Of a stretch of DNA of 64,000 nt, positions 1 to 11,737 are shown in pieces. The notes under the pieces were generated by a model. The model had not been told where the DNA came from, did no database searches, and saw nothing but the letters and a program-made list of their open reading frames with translations. The stretch lies in assembly GCA_902729315.2 (NCBI GenBank), contig LR746274.1, forward strand, positions 8,895,940-8,959,939, written 5' to 3'. Source of the DNA: Spirodela intermedia. Its lineage: Eukaryota > Streptophyta > Magnoliopsida > Alismatales > Araceae. Made by a program: the position numbers and the translations under genes. Each line of letters opens with the position of its first letter. Position 1 is the first letter of the stretch.

Positions 1-1529
1 ATGATTTGGGTGAATCCAACATCCGTCACCATCAAAGGAGAGAGAAAATAGTTGTGAGGAGCAATAGATTGATCGAAGATGCCCCATTCTTCCTCCCCTA
101 GTGTTTCCTTCTTGTGTGTTAGTTCCATTGATTTCGTCGAATCATCTGCCATACTTCACATTGTATTTGTTACATCCATTGATGAGGCAAACCTATAAAA
201 AGAAATTAATCTCATATTTTAATTTAATTGTATTATTAATATTATTTATTCTAATAAGCTTAGGAAAAGTCAAGAAAATTTTAGAAATAAATGTAATTAA
301 CATAGAAGTATTTTGATAATAATATTATTCATTGTTAAAACCTATCAAAATATTTCATGGTCAATTTCATCATGTAATTTCTAGAAAATAACTATATAAT
401 CATATAAATAAGTTTAATATCAGTTTTTCTAGATTAAAGTAATTTTAAAATACTTATTTAAAATTAAATAATAAAATATTAAGCATTTTATCTTGTAATT
501 AATGAGAGTTATCAGTACACAAATTAAAAATATCAGCAATATGTAGGGTCTCTTTTGTTGTTGGTACCATGAGTACTATTAGTGGCATATAAGTAAAGTT
601 ATAGGTAATTACAAGTTAATCTTGGATATGTTTGGCAACTTCATTTTCAAAGAAAGCTGATGTAATTACAAGAATGCTGGTAACGATGGTGGTTACTAAA
701 TGTTACTAAATTATTTTTCCAGGGAAGAGATTTAGTTTATTGAAAACTATTTAATGGTGGTAAAATTTTCAACCCTTCTCAATCTCTTGTGTCATTTTTA
801 ATTGAGATAAATATCATTTTTCATAATTATTTAATGGTGGTAAAATTTTCAACCCTTCTCATCTGTTGTGTCATTTTTAATTGAGATAAATATAATTGAG
901 TCGTTGCTGTCCAAGAGCACGTGTAGGTTTGATTAATATAATCTCTCTCTCTCTCCCTCCCTCTCTTTCTTTTTAAGTTTTCTTGTAGACTTAGGATCGA
1001 GAGCAGAAAGAATCAATAATTAATCATATTAACTGTGGCCGATAATGCCCAGAATATGTTTTCTACTCTCACTCTCTCTCAGCAGTTCGTTTCATTATTT
1101 TTATTTTTATTTAGACTTAAATTTGTTTGGAGAACGAAAGAAATTATCATCAGGTTTGTTATCTTCTTTGTGTGCGGATCGACCTGAACTCACTACGGTA
1201 ACTTGATGACGACGACTAAGAGACGATTAGCTGGCTACTAAAGATCTAGGTCAAAGTCAACAGGAGCCGTGTAGGCGTGGCTCAATTCCACAAAGGACTA
1301 AGTCAAACAATACTACCAGCAACCTTAAAATACGACGATTCAACGAGATTCAACGATACACCGCGCGGCGGTCGCAAAAGATTTCAAGAGAACCGTGTGG
1401 GGGGCCACTCGGAGGGCTCGGTTCCGTGGCGGGCTATGTCGAAGAATATGACCGTTAATATGAAAATATTAATTTCGCGCCTTCGATGGCCCTTCGTCTC
1501 AGCCAGACCATTCATCTGGACTTTAATTA

Positions 1530-2777
1530 GATGTTAAAGCAACATATTGTTGGATGAAGGGATGAATCCGAAGATTGCTGATTTCGGCCTTGCAAGGTTA
1601 TTTGGAAATGAACAAAGCTATGGAAACACAAACCGAATTGCCGGAACATAGTAAGTCTGCACGACCGATGCACCAACTTCGCTGTAATTCAACATTTTTG
1701 TTACAAGTTTAATGGTTTCATAATTTTGTATTTGTGTGGGTGTTATGTATGTGTGTGTGTGTGTGTGTGTGCGTGTGTATATATATACATATTGTCAATA
1801 GAGTGAACCCAAGTGAAGTCCACAACTAGAAGAGATGAGTCTAGAAAATGAGCTCAAGTCGGAATGTATACTAGATTAGTTAGATATCAGAGGAAGCTTT
1901 CCTTGGTTGTGGTACCCATGAAACAGAAAGAAAAGAAGGGTGTCTGCAAAGTGTGGTAAAGACGAGTAGCATTATCTGTATAAGACAATCACTTCTATAT
2001 GTATCCATGTAGGAATCTTTCATTACTTCATACTCACTGGCAGTACATTTACGGATGTAGATTTAAACCAACTTTTCACAATTGTATTATCTTTGTAAAA
2101 GATCGCGATCAATGTAAATTTGATTACTATCTATCATCCGAAAACTTGACACACATTATCTACTGGTGAAAGTGGCTACATGGCACCAGAGTATGTGATG
2201 CATGGGCAAATCTCTACAAAATCAGATGTGTACAGCTTTGGCGTCCTACTTTTGGAAATAGTGACGGGTAAAAGATGTGCCGGCTACTATGGCTCTAATC
2301 CTCCAACTGACCTTATAAGCTATGTAAGAATCAGCATAACCTTTTATATCTACATTCTGGTTATCTACTTTGATGCTCCTTTATCATTAGCTTCTCCATA
2401 ATTTTACCTTATCTGGAATATTTCTATAGATTTGGCGGCATTGGGAAGAAGGGAACCCAGTACAAGTGCTCGACGAAGGCATAGCTGATGGTTGTTCAGC
2501 TGAAGAAGTGTTGAGGCACATCCACATTGGACTACTTTGTATCCAACATGACCCACTGGAGCGTCCCAGTATGTCATTGGTGGTCTTGATGCTCAGTAGC
2601 TACTCAACATCTCTCCCGGCTGTATCCCCTCTTTCAAGCTTCACTTACATGAGCACAGTCACCAATGGAGACCCAAAAGTGACCAGCACTCCAATGGGTG
2701 GGCCCTCCATCCCTTTGAACCCAGTCAATGACATGTCACCCATCAACTCAGACATAACCACATTAGAGCCTCGCTAG
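1530..2777 (+). pseudogene. CRK-type receptor kinase, C-terminal fragment (copy 1)
   Basis: Three consecutive exons of a cysteine-rich (DUF26) receptor-like kinase: 1530-1650, 2173-2323 and 2430-2777. They encode the end of the catalytic loop (DVKA, NILLD), the DFG loop ([10 protein letters not shown]), the APE region ([11 protein letters not shown]), subdomain IX ([19 protein letters not shown]), and the CRK tail with EEVLRHIHIGLLCIQ, RPSMSLVVLMLSSYS and terminal LEPR. The splice sites fit: TA|gtaagt, ag|TGG restoring Tyr, and TAT|gtaaga. The exon lengths are typical of CRKs. Upstream, the HRD motif is replaced (LDVKA), one base is missing before NILLD, and a stop precedes it. No extracellular, transmembrane or N-lobe exons are visible in the 1.5 kb upstream. 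I read it as a 5'-truncated pseudogene. Confidence 0.85.
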
Positions 2778-4674
2778 TTTGTGAGCAATGTCATGTTTAG
2801 ACTCTGAATGTTTTTTAAAATAACATGTAATTGTGATAATTGTGAACTCAACTCTTTTTCTTGAAAAAAAGACCCAATTCCCTTCTTGAAAAATGATCAA
2901 TTCATGGATCGATTCTCAAAGAACCATGGTTATTGATAACGCATAAATAATGCATTATGTGCAAGGTATATTGCATCAAGTCTCATGATTTCAGGACACA
3001 AATTCATTGATTTACTAATGAGTTCAAATGATTATGGCATGCATTAGCATTCAGACACATTTTATGTATTTCATTGGTTTCTCATTGAATTATGTATTTT
3101 TAGATACTTGATGTACATCATGTGAGAATATGATGTAATTCTTAGTTTTCTCATTGTTTGTGCTTCAAATGTTAAGCATAAGTTCACAAGTTTTCAAAGA
3201 ACCAAGGTTACATTCGAGACTTAGGTGAAAAATCATGAGCTTAAGGCTCATAACCACTTGAAGCAAGGCGGGCAAAGAGGAAACAAAGTTCCACTTGACG
3301 ATTCTTACATAAGTAATTACATACAATTTAATTGATCAAATTAAGATCTATAAAAGCCAAAAGAATCATAATTGAATGAAGTATAGCTTAATAAATTTAA
3401 ATCACACAAATTATTACTAAATAAAGTAGAAATTAAGTTGAAAGTTAAAAAACAAAGTTCTGACGTCACGGTGGCGATGCATTGATGATGGACCAAAATT
3501 CTTAGCATTCTGAAAGATCATCATGTAGTGTCCACAACCTTGAAGGTTTTCCTTGGACAAGGACGACATGGGCAATCTCTAGATCTCCCTGTGAAGTCTA
3601 GAAATCAACGAAATGGGTCGTCGAATCGTCTTCGACAACTGTCACCCGGCAGAGCGAAAAAATAGTGACTTTGCGGCTCTTTGGTGGCTATCACCCGATA
3701 GAGAGGAGCTGGATGGAGGTTGGGCACGTGTCAAAGAGCTTCATCCTTAAGTCCACGTAGCAAGAGGAGGCTTTTCATCACATTCGGTACGCTCTCAAGA
3801 GGTGGCCACTCATCTCTTGGTGGATCGTCCTCTTCCCGACGACGGCTTATTTGTCGATCAATCGGAGATGATTTACTCGATGGATTTGCGATCCTTTTAT
3901 CATGAAGCGTTCAATAATTTTAGTAATAATGCTCCACGAATCATGTTGTTAAGATTTTTGCCGATGATCTAGTAATTCTAGCAGTTTAATCCTTCACTAG
4001 CGATCTGCAGGAAAGTCACGATAATCAGATAAAAATACAACTTTTGGCTCTAGGAGGATTCAAACCCGCATCGGTTGTCCGCCTACATGAGAGAGATTGC
4101 AATAAGTACTCTAATGCCTTTATTAAGTGACGTCATCATAGTATATCTCTGTTATAAATAAGGGGTATTTTAGGTATTAAAATCTTCAAAGCCTTCTGGG
4201 AGAAGTTGTGACACGGGTTTAATCCTTCATCACTTGCAAGTTTCGGGCGAATATATAGTAATATTATATTTGTAAGTAATGAGTCCCTTTCTCTCTCCTA
4301 TTTGACTACTCCTTGCCCCACAGCCAACTAACCACTAGTGACGTGGAAGGAGAGTGACGCACACGTGCCCCCATCGATCTTAGCCACTTGAGCCCCTACT
4401 CATGACTCCTCCCCTAACTATGCTTCTAACCAGCTTGTGGGCCCAATTGGCTGGTAGGTCCCCCCTCATTTTGCTTTTTTTTTTTTAATCTCAAAAATAA
4501 GACTACAAAAATTATATAAATTCATATAAAATCACATAATTAGCCAAAAATTAATGTTAATTAATTGAAAACCACTTTTTACATTTTAACACAAATATAA
4601 GTCTATTTATCATGATTTAAGGCTAAAACTATATTATTTACTAATTATTAACTCATGATAATGAAGACTTATCA
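2778..4674. other. AT-rich intergenic region, no gene recognised
   Basis: This stretch between the two CRK fragments is AT-rich and has no convincing reading frame. The short open frame at 3720-3905 has no recognisable motif. A GC-richer patch at about 3440-3860 is unexplained. Confidence 0.5.
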
Positions 4675-4788
4675 TACAACTTCGGTATCCTACTTTTAGA
4701 AATAGTAACAACCGGAAGATGTGTCGGCTACTATAGCTCTAATCCTCCAACCAACCTTATAAGCTATGTAAGAATCATCATAACCTTT
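4675..4788 (+). pseudogene. Relic CRK exon (subdomain IX) with donor site
   Basis: A diverged copy of the middle CRK exon. Translation gives FGILLLEIVT then GRCVGYYSSNPPTNLISY, followed by the same gtaagaatca donor as in the intact copies, and homology runs about 20 bases into the intron. The frame is open, but no other exon of this copy is recognisable. It is clearly more diverged than the two tandem copies are from each other, so it belongs to an older duplication. Confidence 0.75.
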
Positions 4789-4795
4789 GGAGCCA

Positions 4796-5560
4796 CATTT
4801 TGGGTGTCAATTTTGATGCCTCTTTGTAACTTGCTGGAACTGATTGACTGCGGTGGTTTGACACTGAGTGTGCCGTAGCGTCCGAAGAAGGATCATCAGA
4901 AGAAATTCTTTGCTTTTTGTATCGAGTAAAGAAGGGGATAAGTTTGTGGATGAAGTTCAGCTTCTTTAGTGGCTGAATCAAGGATAAATTGAGACGAAAT
5001 CCATCCTTTGTATTGGATGGATGATTTGGGTGAATCCAACATCCGTCACCATCAAAGGAGAGAGAAAATAGTTGTGAGGAGCAATAGATTGATCGAAGAT
5101 GCCCCATTCTTCCTCCCCTAGTGTTTCCTTCTTGTGTGTTAGTTCCATTGATTTCGTCGAATCATCTGCCATACTTCACATTGTATTTGTTACATCCATT
5201 GATGAGGCAAACCTATAAAAAGAAATTAATCTCATATTTTAATTTAATTGTATTATTAATATTATTTATTCTAATAAGCTTAGGAAAAGTCAAGAAAATT
5301 TTAGAAATAAATGTAATTAACATAGAAGTATTTTGATAATAATATTATTCATTGTTAAAACCTATCAAAATATTTCATGGTCAATTTCATCATGTAATTT
5401 CTAGAAAATAACTATATAATCATATAAATAAGTTTAATATCAGTTTTTCTAGATTAAAGTAATTTTAAAATACTTATTTAAAATTAAATAATAAAATATT
5501 AAGCATTTTATCTTGTAATTAATGAGAGTTATCAGTACACAAATTAAAAATATCAGCAAT
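4796..5560 (-). repeat. Unclassified dispersed repeat (copy 2; copy 1 at 1-540)
   Basis: The reverse complement of this segment aligns by eye, with scattered mismatches and indels, to 61130-61810. Long shared blocks include TAACTCTCAT.AATTACA, AAAATGCTTAATATTTTAT and CAAATCATCCAT. On the minus strand there is a short open frame (5172 to 4978) containing GEEEWGIFDQS and HNYFL. The inverted copy preserves related words (GEEESSIFDQS, HNYIL) in one frame. No terminal repeats or known transposase motifs were found. It is probably an old transposable-element fragment of unknown class. Confidence 0.6.
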
Positions 5561-6549
5561 ATGTAGGGTCTCTTTTGTTGTTGGTACCATGAGTACTATT
5601 AGTGGCATATAAGTAAAGTTATAGGTAATTACAAGTTAATCTTGGATATGTTTGGCAACTTCATTTTCAAAGAAAGCTGATGTAATTACAAGAATGCTGG
5701 TAACGATGGTGGTTACTAAATGTTACTAAATTATTTTTCCAGGGAAGAGATTTAGTTTATTGAAAACTATTTAATGGTGGTAAAATTTTCAACCCTTCTC
5801 AATCTCTTGTGTCATTTTTAATTGAGATAAATATCATTTTTCATAATTATTTAATGGTGGTAAAATTTTCAACCCTTCTCATCTGTTGTGTCATTTTTAA
5901 TTGAGATAAATATAATTGAGTCGTTGCTGTCCAAGAGCACGTGTAGGTTTGATTAATATAATCTCTCTCTCTCTCCCTCCCTCTCTTTCTTTTTAAGTTT
6001 TCTTGTAGACTTAGGATCGAGAGCAGAAAGAATCAATAATTAATCATATTAACTGTGGCCGATAATGCCCAGAATATGTTTTCTACTCTCACTCTCTCTC
6101 AGCAGTTCGTTTCATTATTTTTATTTTTATTTAGACTTAAATTTGTTTGGAGAACGAAAGAAATTATCATCAGGTTTGTTATCTTCTTTGTGTGCGGATC
6201 GACCTGAACTCACTACGGTAACTTGATGACGACGACTAAGAGACGATTAGCTGGCTACTAAAGATCTAGGTCAAAGTCAACAGGAGCCGTGTAGGCGTGG
6301 CTCAATTCCACAAAGGACTAAGTCAAACAATACTACCAGCAACCTTAAAATACGACGATTCAACGAGATTCAACGATACACCGCGCGGCGGTCGCAAAAG
6401 ATTTCAAGAGAACCGTGTGGGGGGCCACTCGGAGGGCTCGGTTCCGTGGCGGGCTATGTCGAAGAATATGACCGTTAATATGAAAATATTAATTTCGCGC
6501 CTTCGATGGCCCTTCGTCTCAGCCAGACCATTCATCTGGACTTTAATTA

Positions 6550-7797
6550 GATGTTAAAGCAACATATTGTTGGATGAAGGGATGAATCCGAAGATTGCTG
6601 ATTTCGGCCTTGCAAGGTTATTTGGAAATGAACAAAGCTATGGAAACACAAACCGAATTGCCGGAACATAGTAAGTCTGCACGACCGATGCACCAACTTC
6701 GCTGTAATTCAACATTTTTGTTACAAGTTTAATGGTTTCATAATTTTGTATTTGTGTGGGTGTTATGTATGTGTGTGTGTGTGTGTGTGTGCGTGTGTAT
6801 ATATATACATATTGTCAATAGAGTGAACCCAAGTGAAGTCCACAACTAGAAGAGATGAGTCTAGAAAATGAGCTCAAGTCGGAATGTATACTAGATTAGT
6901 TAGATATCAGAGGAAGCTTTCCTTGGTTGTGGTACCCATGAAACAGAAAGAAAAGAAGGGTGTCTGCAAAGTGTGGTAAAGACGAGTAGCATTATCTGTA
7001 TAAGACAATCACTTCTATATGTATCCATGTAGGAATCTTTCATTACTTCATACTCACTGGCAGTACATTTACGGATGTAGATTTAAACCAACTTTTCACA
7101 ATTGTATTATCTTTGTAAAAGATCGCGATCAATGTAAATTTGATTACTATCTATCATCCGAAAACTTGACACACATTATCTACTGGTGAAAGTGGCTACA
7201 TGGCACCAGAGTATGTGATGCATGGGCAAATCTCTACAAAATCAGATGTGTACAGCTTTGGCGTCCTACTTTTGGAAATAGTGACGGGTAAAAGATGTGC
7301 CGGCTACTATGGCTCTAATCCTCCAACTGACCTTATAAGCTATGTAAGAATCAGCATAACCTTTTATATCTACATTCTGGTTATCTACTTTGATGCTCCT
7401 TTATCATTAGCTTCTCCATAATTTTACCTTATCTGGAATATTTCTATAGATTTGGCGGCATTGGGAAGAAGGGAACCCAGTACAAGTGCTCGACGAAGGC
7501 ATAGCTGATGGTTGTTCAGCTGAAGAAGTGTTGAGGCACATCCACATTGGACTACTTTGTATCCAACATGACCCACTGGAGCGTCCCAGTATGTCATTGG
7601 TGGTCTTGATGCTCAGTAGCTACTCAACATCTATCCCGGCTGTATCCCCTCTTTCAGGCTTCTCTTACATGAGCACAGTCACCAATGGGGAACCAGAAGT
7701 GGCCAGCACTCCAATGGGTGGGCCCTCCATCCCTTTGAACCCAGTCAATGACATGTCGCCCATCAACTCAGGCATAACCACGTTTGAGCCTCGCTAG
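6550..7797 (+). pseudogene. CRK-type receptor kinase, C-terminal fragment (copy 2)
   Basis: Second copy of the truncated CRK, with exons 6550-6670, 7193-7343 and 7450-7797 and the same splice sites. It shares the upstream lesion of copy 1 (no HRD, one base lost before NILLD), so the damage predates the duplication. The last exon differs from copy 1 at about eight residues, all near the C-terminus: SIPAVSPLSGFSYMS against SLPAVSPLSSFTYMS, then D/E, K/E, T/A, D/G and L/F changes. The 3' flank after 7800 is unrelated to that of copy 1. Confidence 0.85.
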
Positions 7798-8037
7798 TTT
7801 GTGAGCCATTCCCTTAGCGATCTCATCTTTCTACCCCTAATATTTTTGAAATAAACTGTAATTGTAAAATTTGGGAGCACAACTCTTTTGATTGTAAAAG
7901 AAACCCAAGACCCTCCATTTGAAAAATTCTCTTTGTGGACTCGTTCTCATAGAAAAGTGGCTCACAGTGACAATTTCAAATAGTTCTTTGTGAAGCATTT
8001 CTGACGAAAATGGATAGTCCATTTAAGTGTTACGTTT

Positions 8038-8186
8038 CATCCCTATGAACCTCCGAGGCTTCTATAAAATGAAACCCCTAACACCCCTGGAAACCATCAA
8101 ATCAAGTGGTTTATTTTATTTCCTCTCATTCATGTAATCTCTGTCATCTGTTCTCCCTATCTTCTCTCTTTACATGGTATCAGAGC
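8038..8186 (+). mobile_element. Short LTR with initiator-tRNA primer binding site (TRIM/copia-like)
   Basis: TGGTATCAGAGC at 8175-8186 is the canonical primer binding site complementary to plant initiator tRNA-Met, used by copia-type LTR retrotransposons and by TRIM miniatures. It directly follows a segment ending in TTTACA (8169-8174). The segment may begin with TGTTACG at 8038, giving a ~137-bp LTR with TGT...ACA ends and a TATA-like CTATAAAAT near 8060. I could not find a second LTR, a polypurine tract or gag/pol, so this is either a fragment or a non-autonomous element. The left boundary is inferred. Confidence 0.6.
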
Positions 8187-8379
8187 TTATTTGCTCAACA
8201 ATATACTGATCCGAGTCTGGCGAGTCTGGCGCAGCGTCGGAAGTCACGATCCGATAACCTATCCTATCCTGTCTACGTGCTCCTGAAGGCGGTAGAGACG
8301 AGCTGAGAAAACCCTTCGAAAGATAATTAAACTTAAGTAAGAAGGGGTACAGAGCTAACCTTCAGGGCTGCGTAGCCCG

Positions 8380-9415
8380 GCGGGTCGTGACGGAGCGGAG
8401 ATCTGACAAAGGCAGGAACGTCCGGTGAAGAGCGATGCTCAGCATCGACGGTCGGTCCTGGTCGAGAGTCACGAAAGTCGTCGTCTTAGGGCGTGGCACA
8501 GTCGGCGTGGGTGTGGGCCCGCTGGTGAGCCGAAGGGCACGCTAGAGCCGCGCTGAGGCCTTAGGGCACACAAGAGCCGGCGCGCGCGGCGGCAGTGCTT
8601 CGGCGGGAAGGCCGAGCGTCTACGGCGCTTCGGCGGGAAGGCCGAGCGTCTGCGGCGCTTCGGCGGGAAGGCGGAGCGTCTGCGGCGCTTCGGCGGGAAG
8701 GCCGAGCGTCAGCGGCGCTTCGGCGGGTAGGCCGAGCATCGGCGGTTGGGGCGGAAACCCAACCGTCGCCGGAAGGATCGGCCTCTCTGGCGGCGCCGGG
8801 AAGCGGAGCAGAGAGGAGACGATCCGGCCGATGATACCAGGGAGGGTTGAGCTCTCCTGGTCTAGGCGGCGCCGGAAACGGCGCGACGGCGGCGGAGTGT
8901 CGGGAAACTCCGGCGGGGGCCTGTGCGGAGCTTGGACTGGTTCTGGCTCGTCGGCACGGCTGCAGGGTCTCTTTCAACGTCGGCGGTAGGTCGGCGTTCG
9001 TCGGCGAACGGCCAGCGACTTGGCGGAGCGGCGGAGGGCGGCTCCGGCGAGTTTATGGTGGAGTTCCGGAGGAAGAGGCGGCAGTCGAACCGGGAGTCAA
9101 GAGAATCCGGTGGAGTGCTCGGCGACGGCTCGTAGGGAGGCGAAGCGAGCCCCTTTCGTCACAACGGCGTGACGGGGTTCCAGCAGAGGCGGCGGTGGCT
9201 GCAGTGGCAACCGCGACCGTTTCGTCCGGTGACGGCGGCGAGCTCCCGGGCAGCAATGAGATGGCCGGCGGCGGCAGTGGTCTCAGGCGGCAGCGGGACT
9301 TCTCGGGCAGCAGCGTCACGAGGAACGAAGTCCTCGAAGGGGGTATCGACGGCCTTCCTCTTCCTCCTCCCCTCCCTATTCTAGGTCACGAGGAAGATAA
9401 CTCACAACGATAATT
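8380..9415. other. GC-rich island downstream of the LTR
   Basis: About 1 kb of strongly GC-rich DNA in an otherwise AT-rich region, beginning about 200 bases after the primer binding site. Long open frames occur on both strands and in several phases (for example 8847-9413 plus, 8977-8561 minus), as expected from stop-codon scarcity. None shows a domain I recognise. It may be the internal region of a non-autonomous retroelement or a captured host fragment. Confidence 0.5.
8594..8745 (+). repeat. 30-bp GC-rich minisatellite, about five copies
   Basis: The unit CGGCGCTTCGGCGGGAAGGC plus CGAGCGTCTG repeats head to tail about five times with a few substitutions. The period of 30 keeps a 10-residue word (ALRREGRASA) in one frame and another (RPSRRSAADA) on the opposite strand, so the open frames here are by-products of the repeat. 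Confidence 0.9.
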
Positions 9416-9419
9416 TCTC

Positions 9420-11600
9420 TTAAAAATACGGCGCTCTTTGAGGGGGGGTGTCCTACCTCCCCTTATATGGGGGCCCACAAGTGGGCTAAGGGGTGGTGGG
9501 CCCACTTGAGGCCCTCAAGCCCATAAGCCACAAAGGCTACAAAAAGGGCTTATTGGGCCTCTTAAAGAGAGACCCAATAAGCTCCCCTAAAAGGAGAAAT
9601 AGGAGGGCCCTCTTACGGTGCTTAAGTGGGCCTCAAATGAAGACCCAAATAAGCCCCAAAAGAGGCCCAAAAAGAAAGACACATAAGTCCCCCCCCCTAG
9701 GATTTTAATTGGGCCTCAAAGAGAGACCCAATAAAACCCTAAAGAAAAGGAGACAAATAATAACACACACACATAGAATTGGGCCTACTAACACACAAAC
9801 ATGAGGCCCAACAAGTCAAGGTGAAAGTACAAAAAAAGATACAAGTGAGCTCGAGCTCGTCGTCATCACGGAGGTGGAATGTCGTTGTCCCAAAGGGCTA
9901 GGCCGTGTAGCGAAAGCCAGGCTCCTTCGTCTTCGCGTGTCGATCGATTTGAACTCGGACTACCAGTGTCTCTTGAGCTGATGGAGACGGGTCCCGCTCA
10001 CCATCACTTGAGAGGAGACTACATAGGATTGCCCTCATCTATTGAACCCTAGACTCTTGTTTGATCCCTTGATTCATCAACATTGAGCACAAAATCACAG
10101 TAAAGTCAAAGAAAGAGATATTAGACTTAGAATAGAAGTGATATAGTTTATCTTATTATTGATCTTGTGAGTGACACATAATTGATCTAGGAAGTTAAGC
10201 CATCTTTACAGTAGTTACTAGGTCTTTATCTTATCTCCTAATCATATTTGGATCACTTGAATCCTCAAGTTTGAGCAACAGATTAAGATAGAGAAGATAG
10301 AGGCGAGATCAAGAAAGAGTAGGAGTAGAGTAGTGATCTTAATTTTATCCATATTCAATCCACCATAACACTTTGCCGCCATTTTTTTTCTATCTTATTT
10401 CCCCTCTTGTGGTGATTGGAAGATCATCAAGAGAAATTCTTCTTTCTCTCTTTAGTTTGCCTCAATCAACTCTCTTCCTATCTCCTCACCTAATTCTTCC
10501 TTAAAGTCAACCGATATAACTAATCATTAGAATCACCCTAGGTTAGACCATCCCTTGTTAATTGACTTAACTTTCTTGTATACTATTTAGTCATATCTTA
10601 TTGGAAAATCAATCCTTTAAATTGAATTTTTTATCATCCTAACTAGTGACATTTAGGGTAATCAGTGATAATTTCATTATATGTTATAGAATAAATGTGA
10701 TGTTAAAGTCTTATTTGTTATAAATGGGAGTTGTGCCCATAAACAATAGTCACCCTCCTAGAACCATGAATCTAGAAGAAAATTTATAGGTGAAATTTCT
10801 AGGGAGTTGTACTAATCAAATAGCGATGTGACTTCCAAGAGTCATAAATCTAGAAAAAAAAATTAGATAAATATTTAAGAGAGTTGAACTTATTAATCAA
10901 TAGTTGTGGTCAAACAATTAAAATTAGTGGAACTGAATAACAAGTTCATTCTTGGAAAATAGATGAAGGCAATGAGCTGAACCACTATAATAAGGTACCC
11001 AATATGAATGGATGTATGCAACAAGCATATGAGTGAATTAAGAAATCCAACTACACAATATCCTTAGAAAAAGTAAATTTTAAAAGCTCTTATCTAAGGA
11101 GAAAAAGGTGATCAATTCAACCACCCCCTTCTTCTTGATCTTAGTGTAGGCCAAAACCCAACATCTTGGAGTTCAAAAAAATAAGAAACCACAATATTAG
11201 CATCATTTGGACTGAATATGTTGTTATAGTATCAACTACACAAAAACTTATATGGATGAGGTGGATCATGAAAAAATTTAATTTTCCATAATCTAAGTTC
11301 AACATAGGTATATTATGACAATAAGTCAACCATATCAATAACCTAATGTATCATGGCAGAACTAAATATGTTGAGATTTTTCATTATTTTATACATGATC
11401 AAGTTGTTTTAGATTTAATCAAGATAAAGTTTTTCTTAGAAAAAGATCAAGTTGTGGATGGATCTACAAAGGTCTCTAACTAGTCAAATTTTATCAAGTT
11501 TCATGAATTATTTGGAATCATGAGGTTTGCATCAAGGAGGATTGTTGAAAGTCGATGCCATGCTGATGACTTTGTCCTCTCTCTCTCATCATATGACGTA
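9420..11600. other. Intergenic; repeated GGGCCTC/GACCCAATA blocks, then AT-rich DNA
   Basis: Between 9550 and 9740 the phrase TGGGCCTC...AGAGACCCAATA appears about three times (near 9553, 9627 and 9708), in a style typical of LTR or retroelement 3' DNA. From about 10030 on the sequence is AT-rich with no recognisable gene. Confidence 0.4.
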
Positions 11601-11737
11601 TATATAAATATATTTGTTGTCATTTAATTGAGTTTGTTGAAGCTATTATCTCTCGTTTTTTTAGGGTTCATGAGACTCCAGCACTGCTCCTTTATCCTCC
11701 AAAACATTCTCCTTTGTTTTTGGTATGGCTTTATCAT

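Larger units (their letters stand above)
1..7810. repeat. 5,020-bp tandem duplication carrying CRK fragments
   Basis: The sequence from 1 to about 2790 recurs at 5021 to about 7810, offset exactly 5,020 bp. By eye I see no difference over the first ~2,610 bases, including introns and a TG/TA microsatellite at 1748-1790. Then about 12 substitutions occur in the last ~165 coding bases, and the 3' flanks become unrelated just after the stop codons. The left end of copy 1 lies outside the window. The spacer 2790-5020 carries a relic exon and a dispersed repeat. A recent segmental duplication or gene conversion is likely; a false duplication in assembly is possible. Confidence 0.95.

Noticed and set aside
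8561-9413. Long frames on both strands of the GC-rich island as possible genes
   Set aside because: Open frames appear in several phases at once because stops are rare in GC-rich DNA; there is no domain, and part is a 30-bp repeat.
8187-10100. Second LTR of the TRIM-like element
   Set aside because: I searched for the LTR start and end words downstream and found none; the element is reported as a fragment only.
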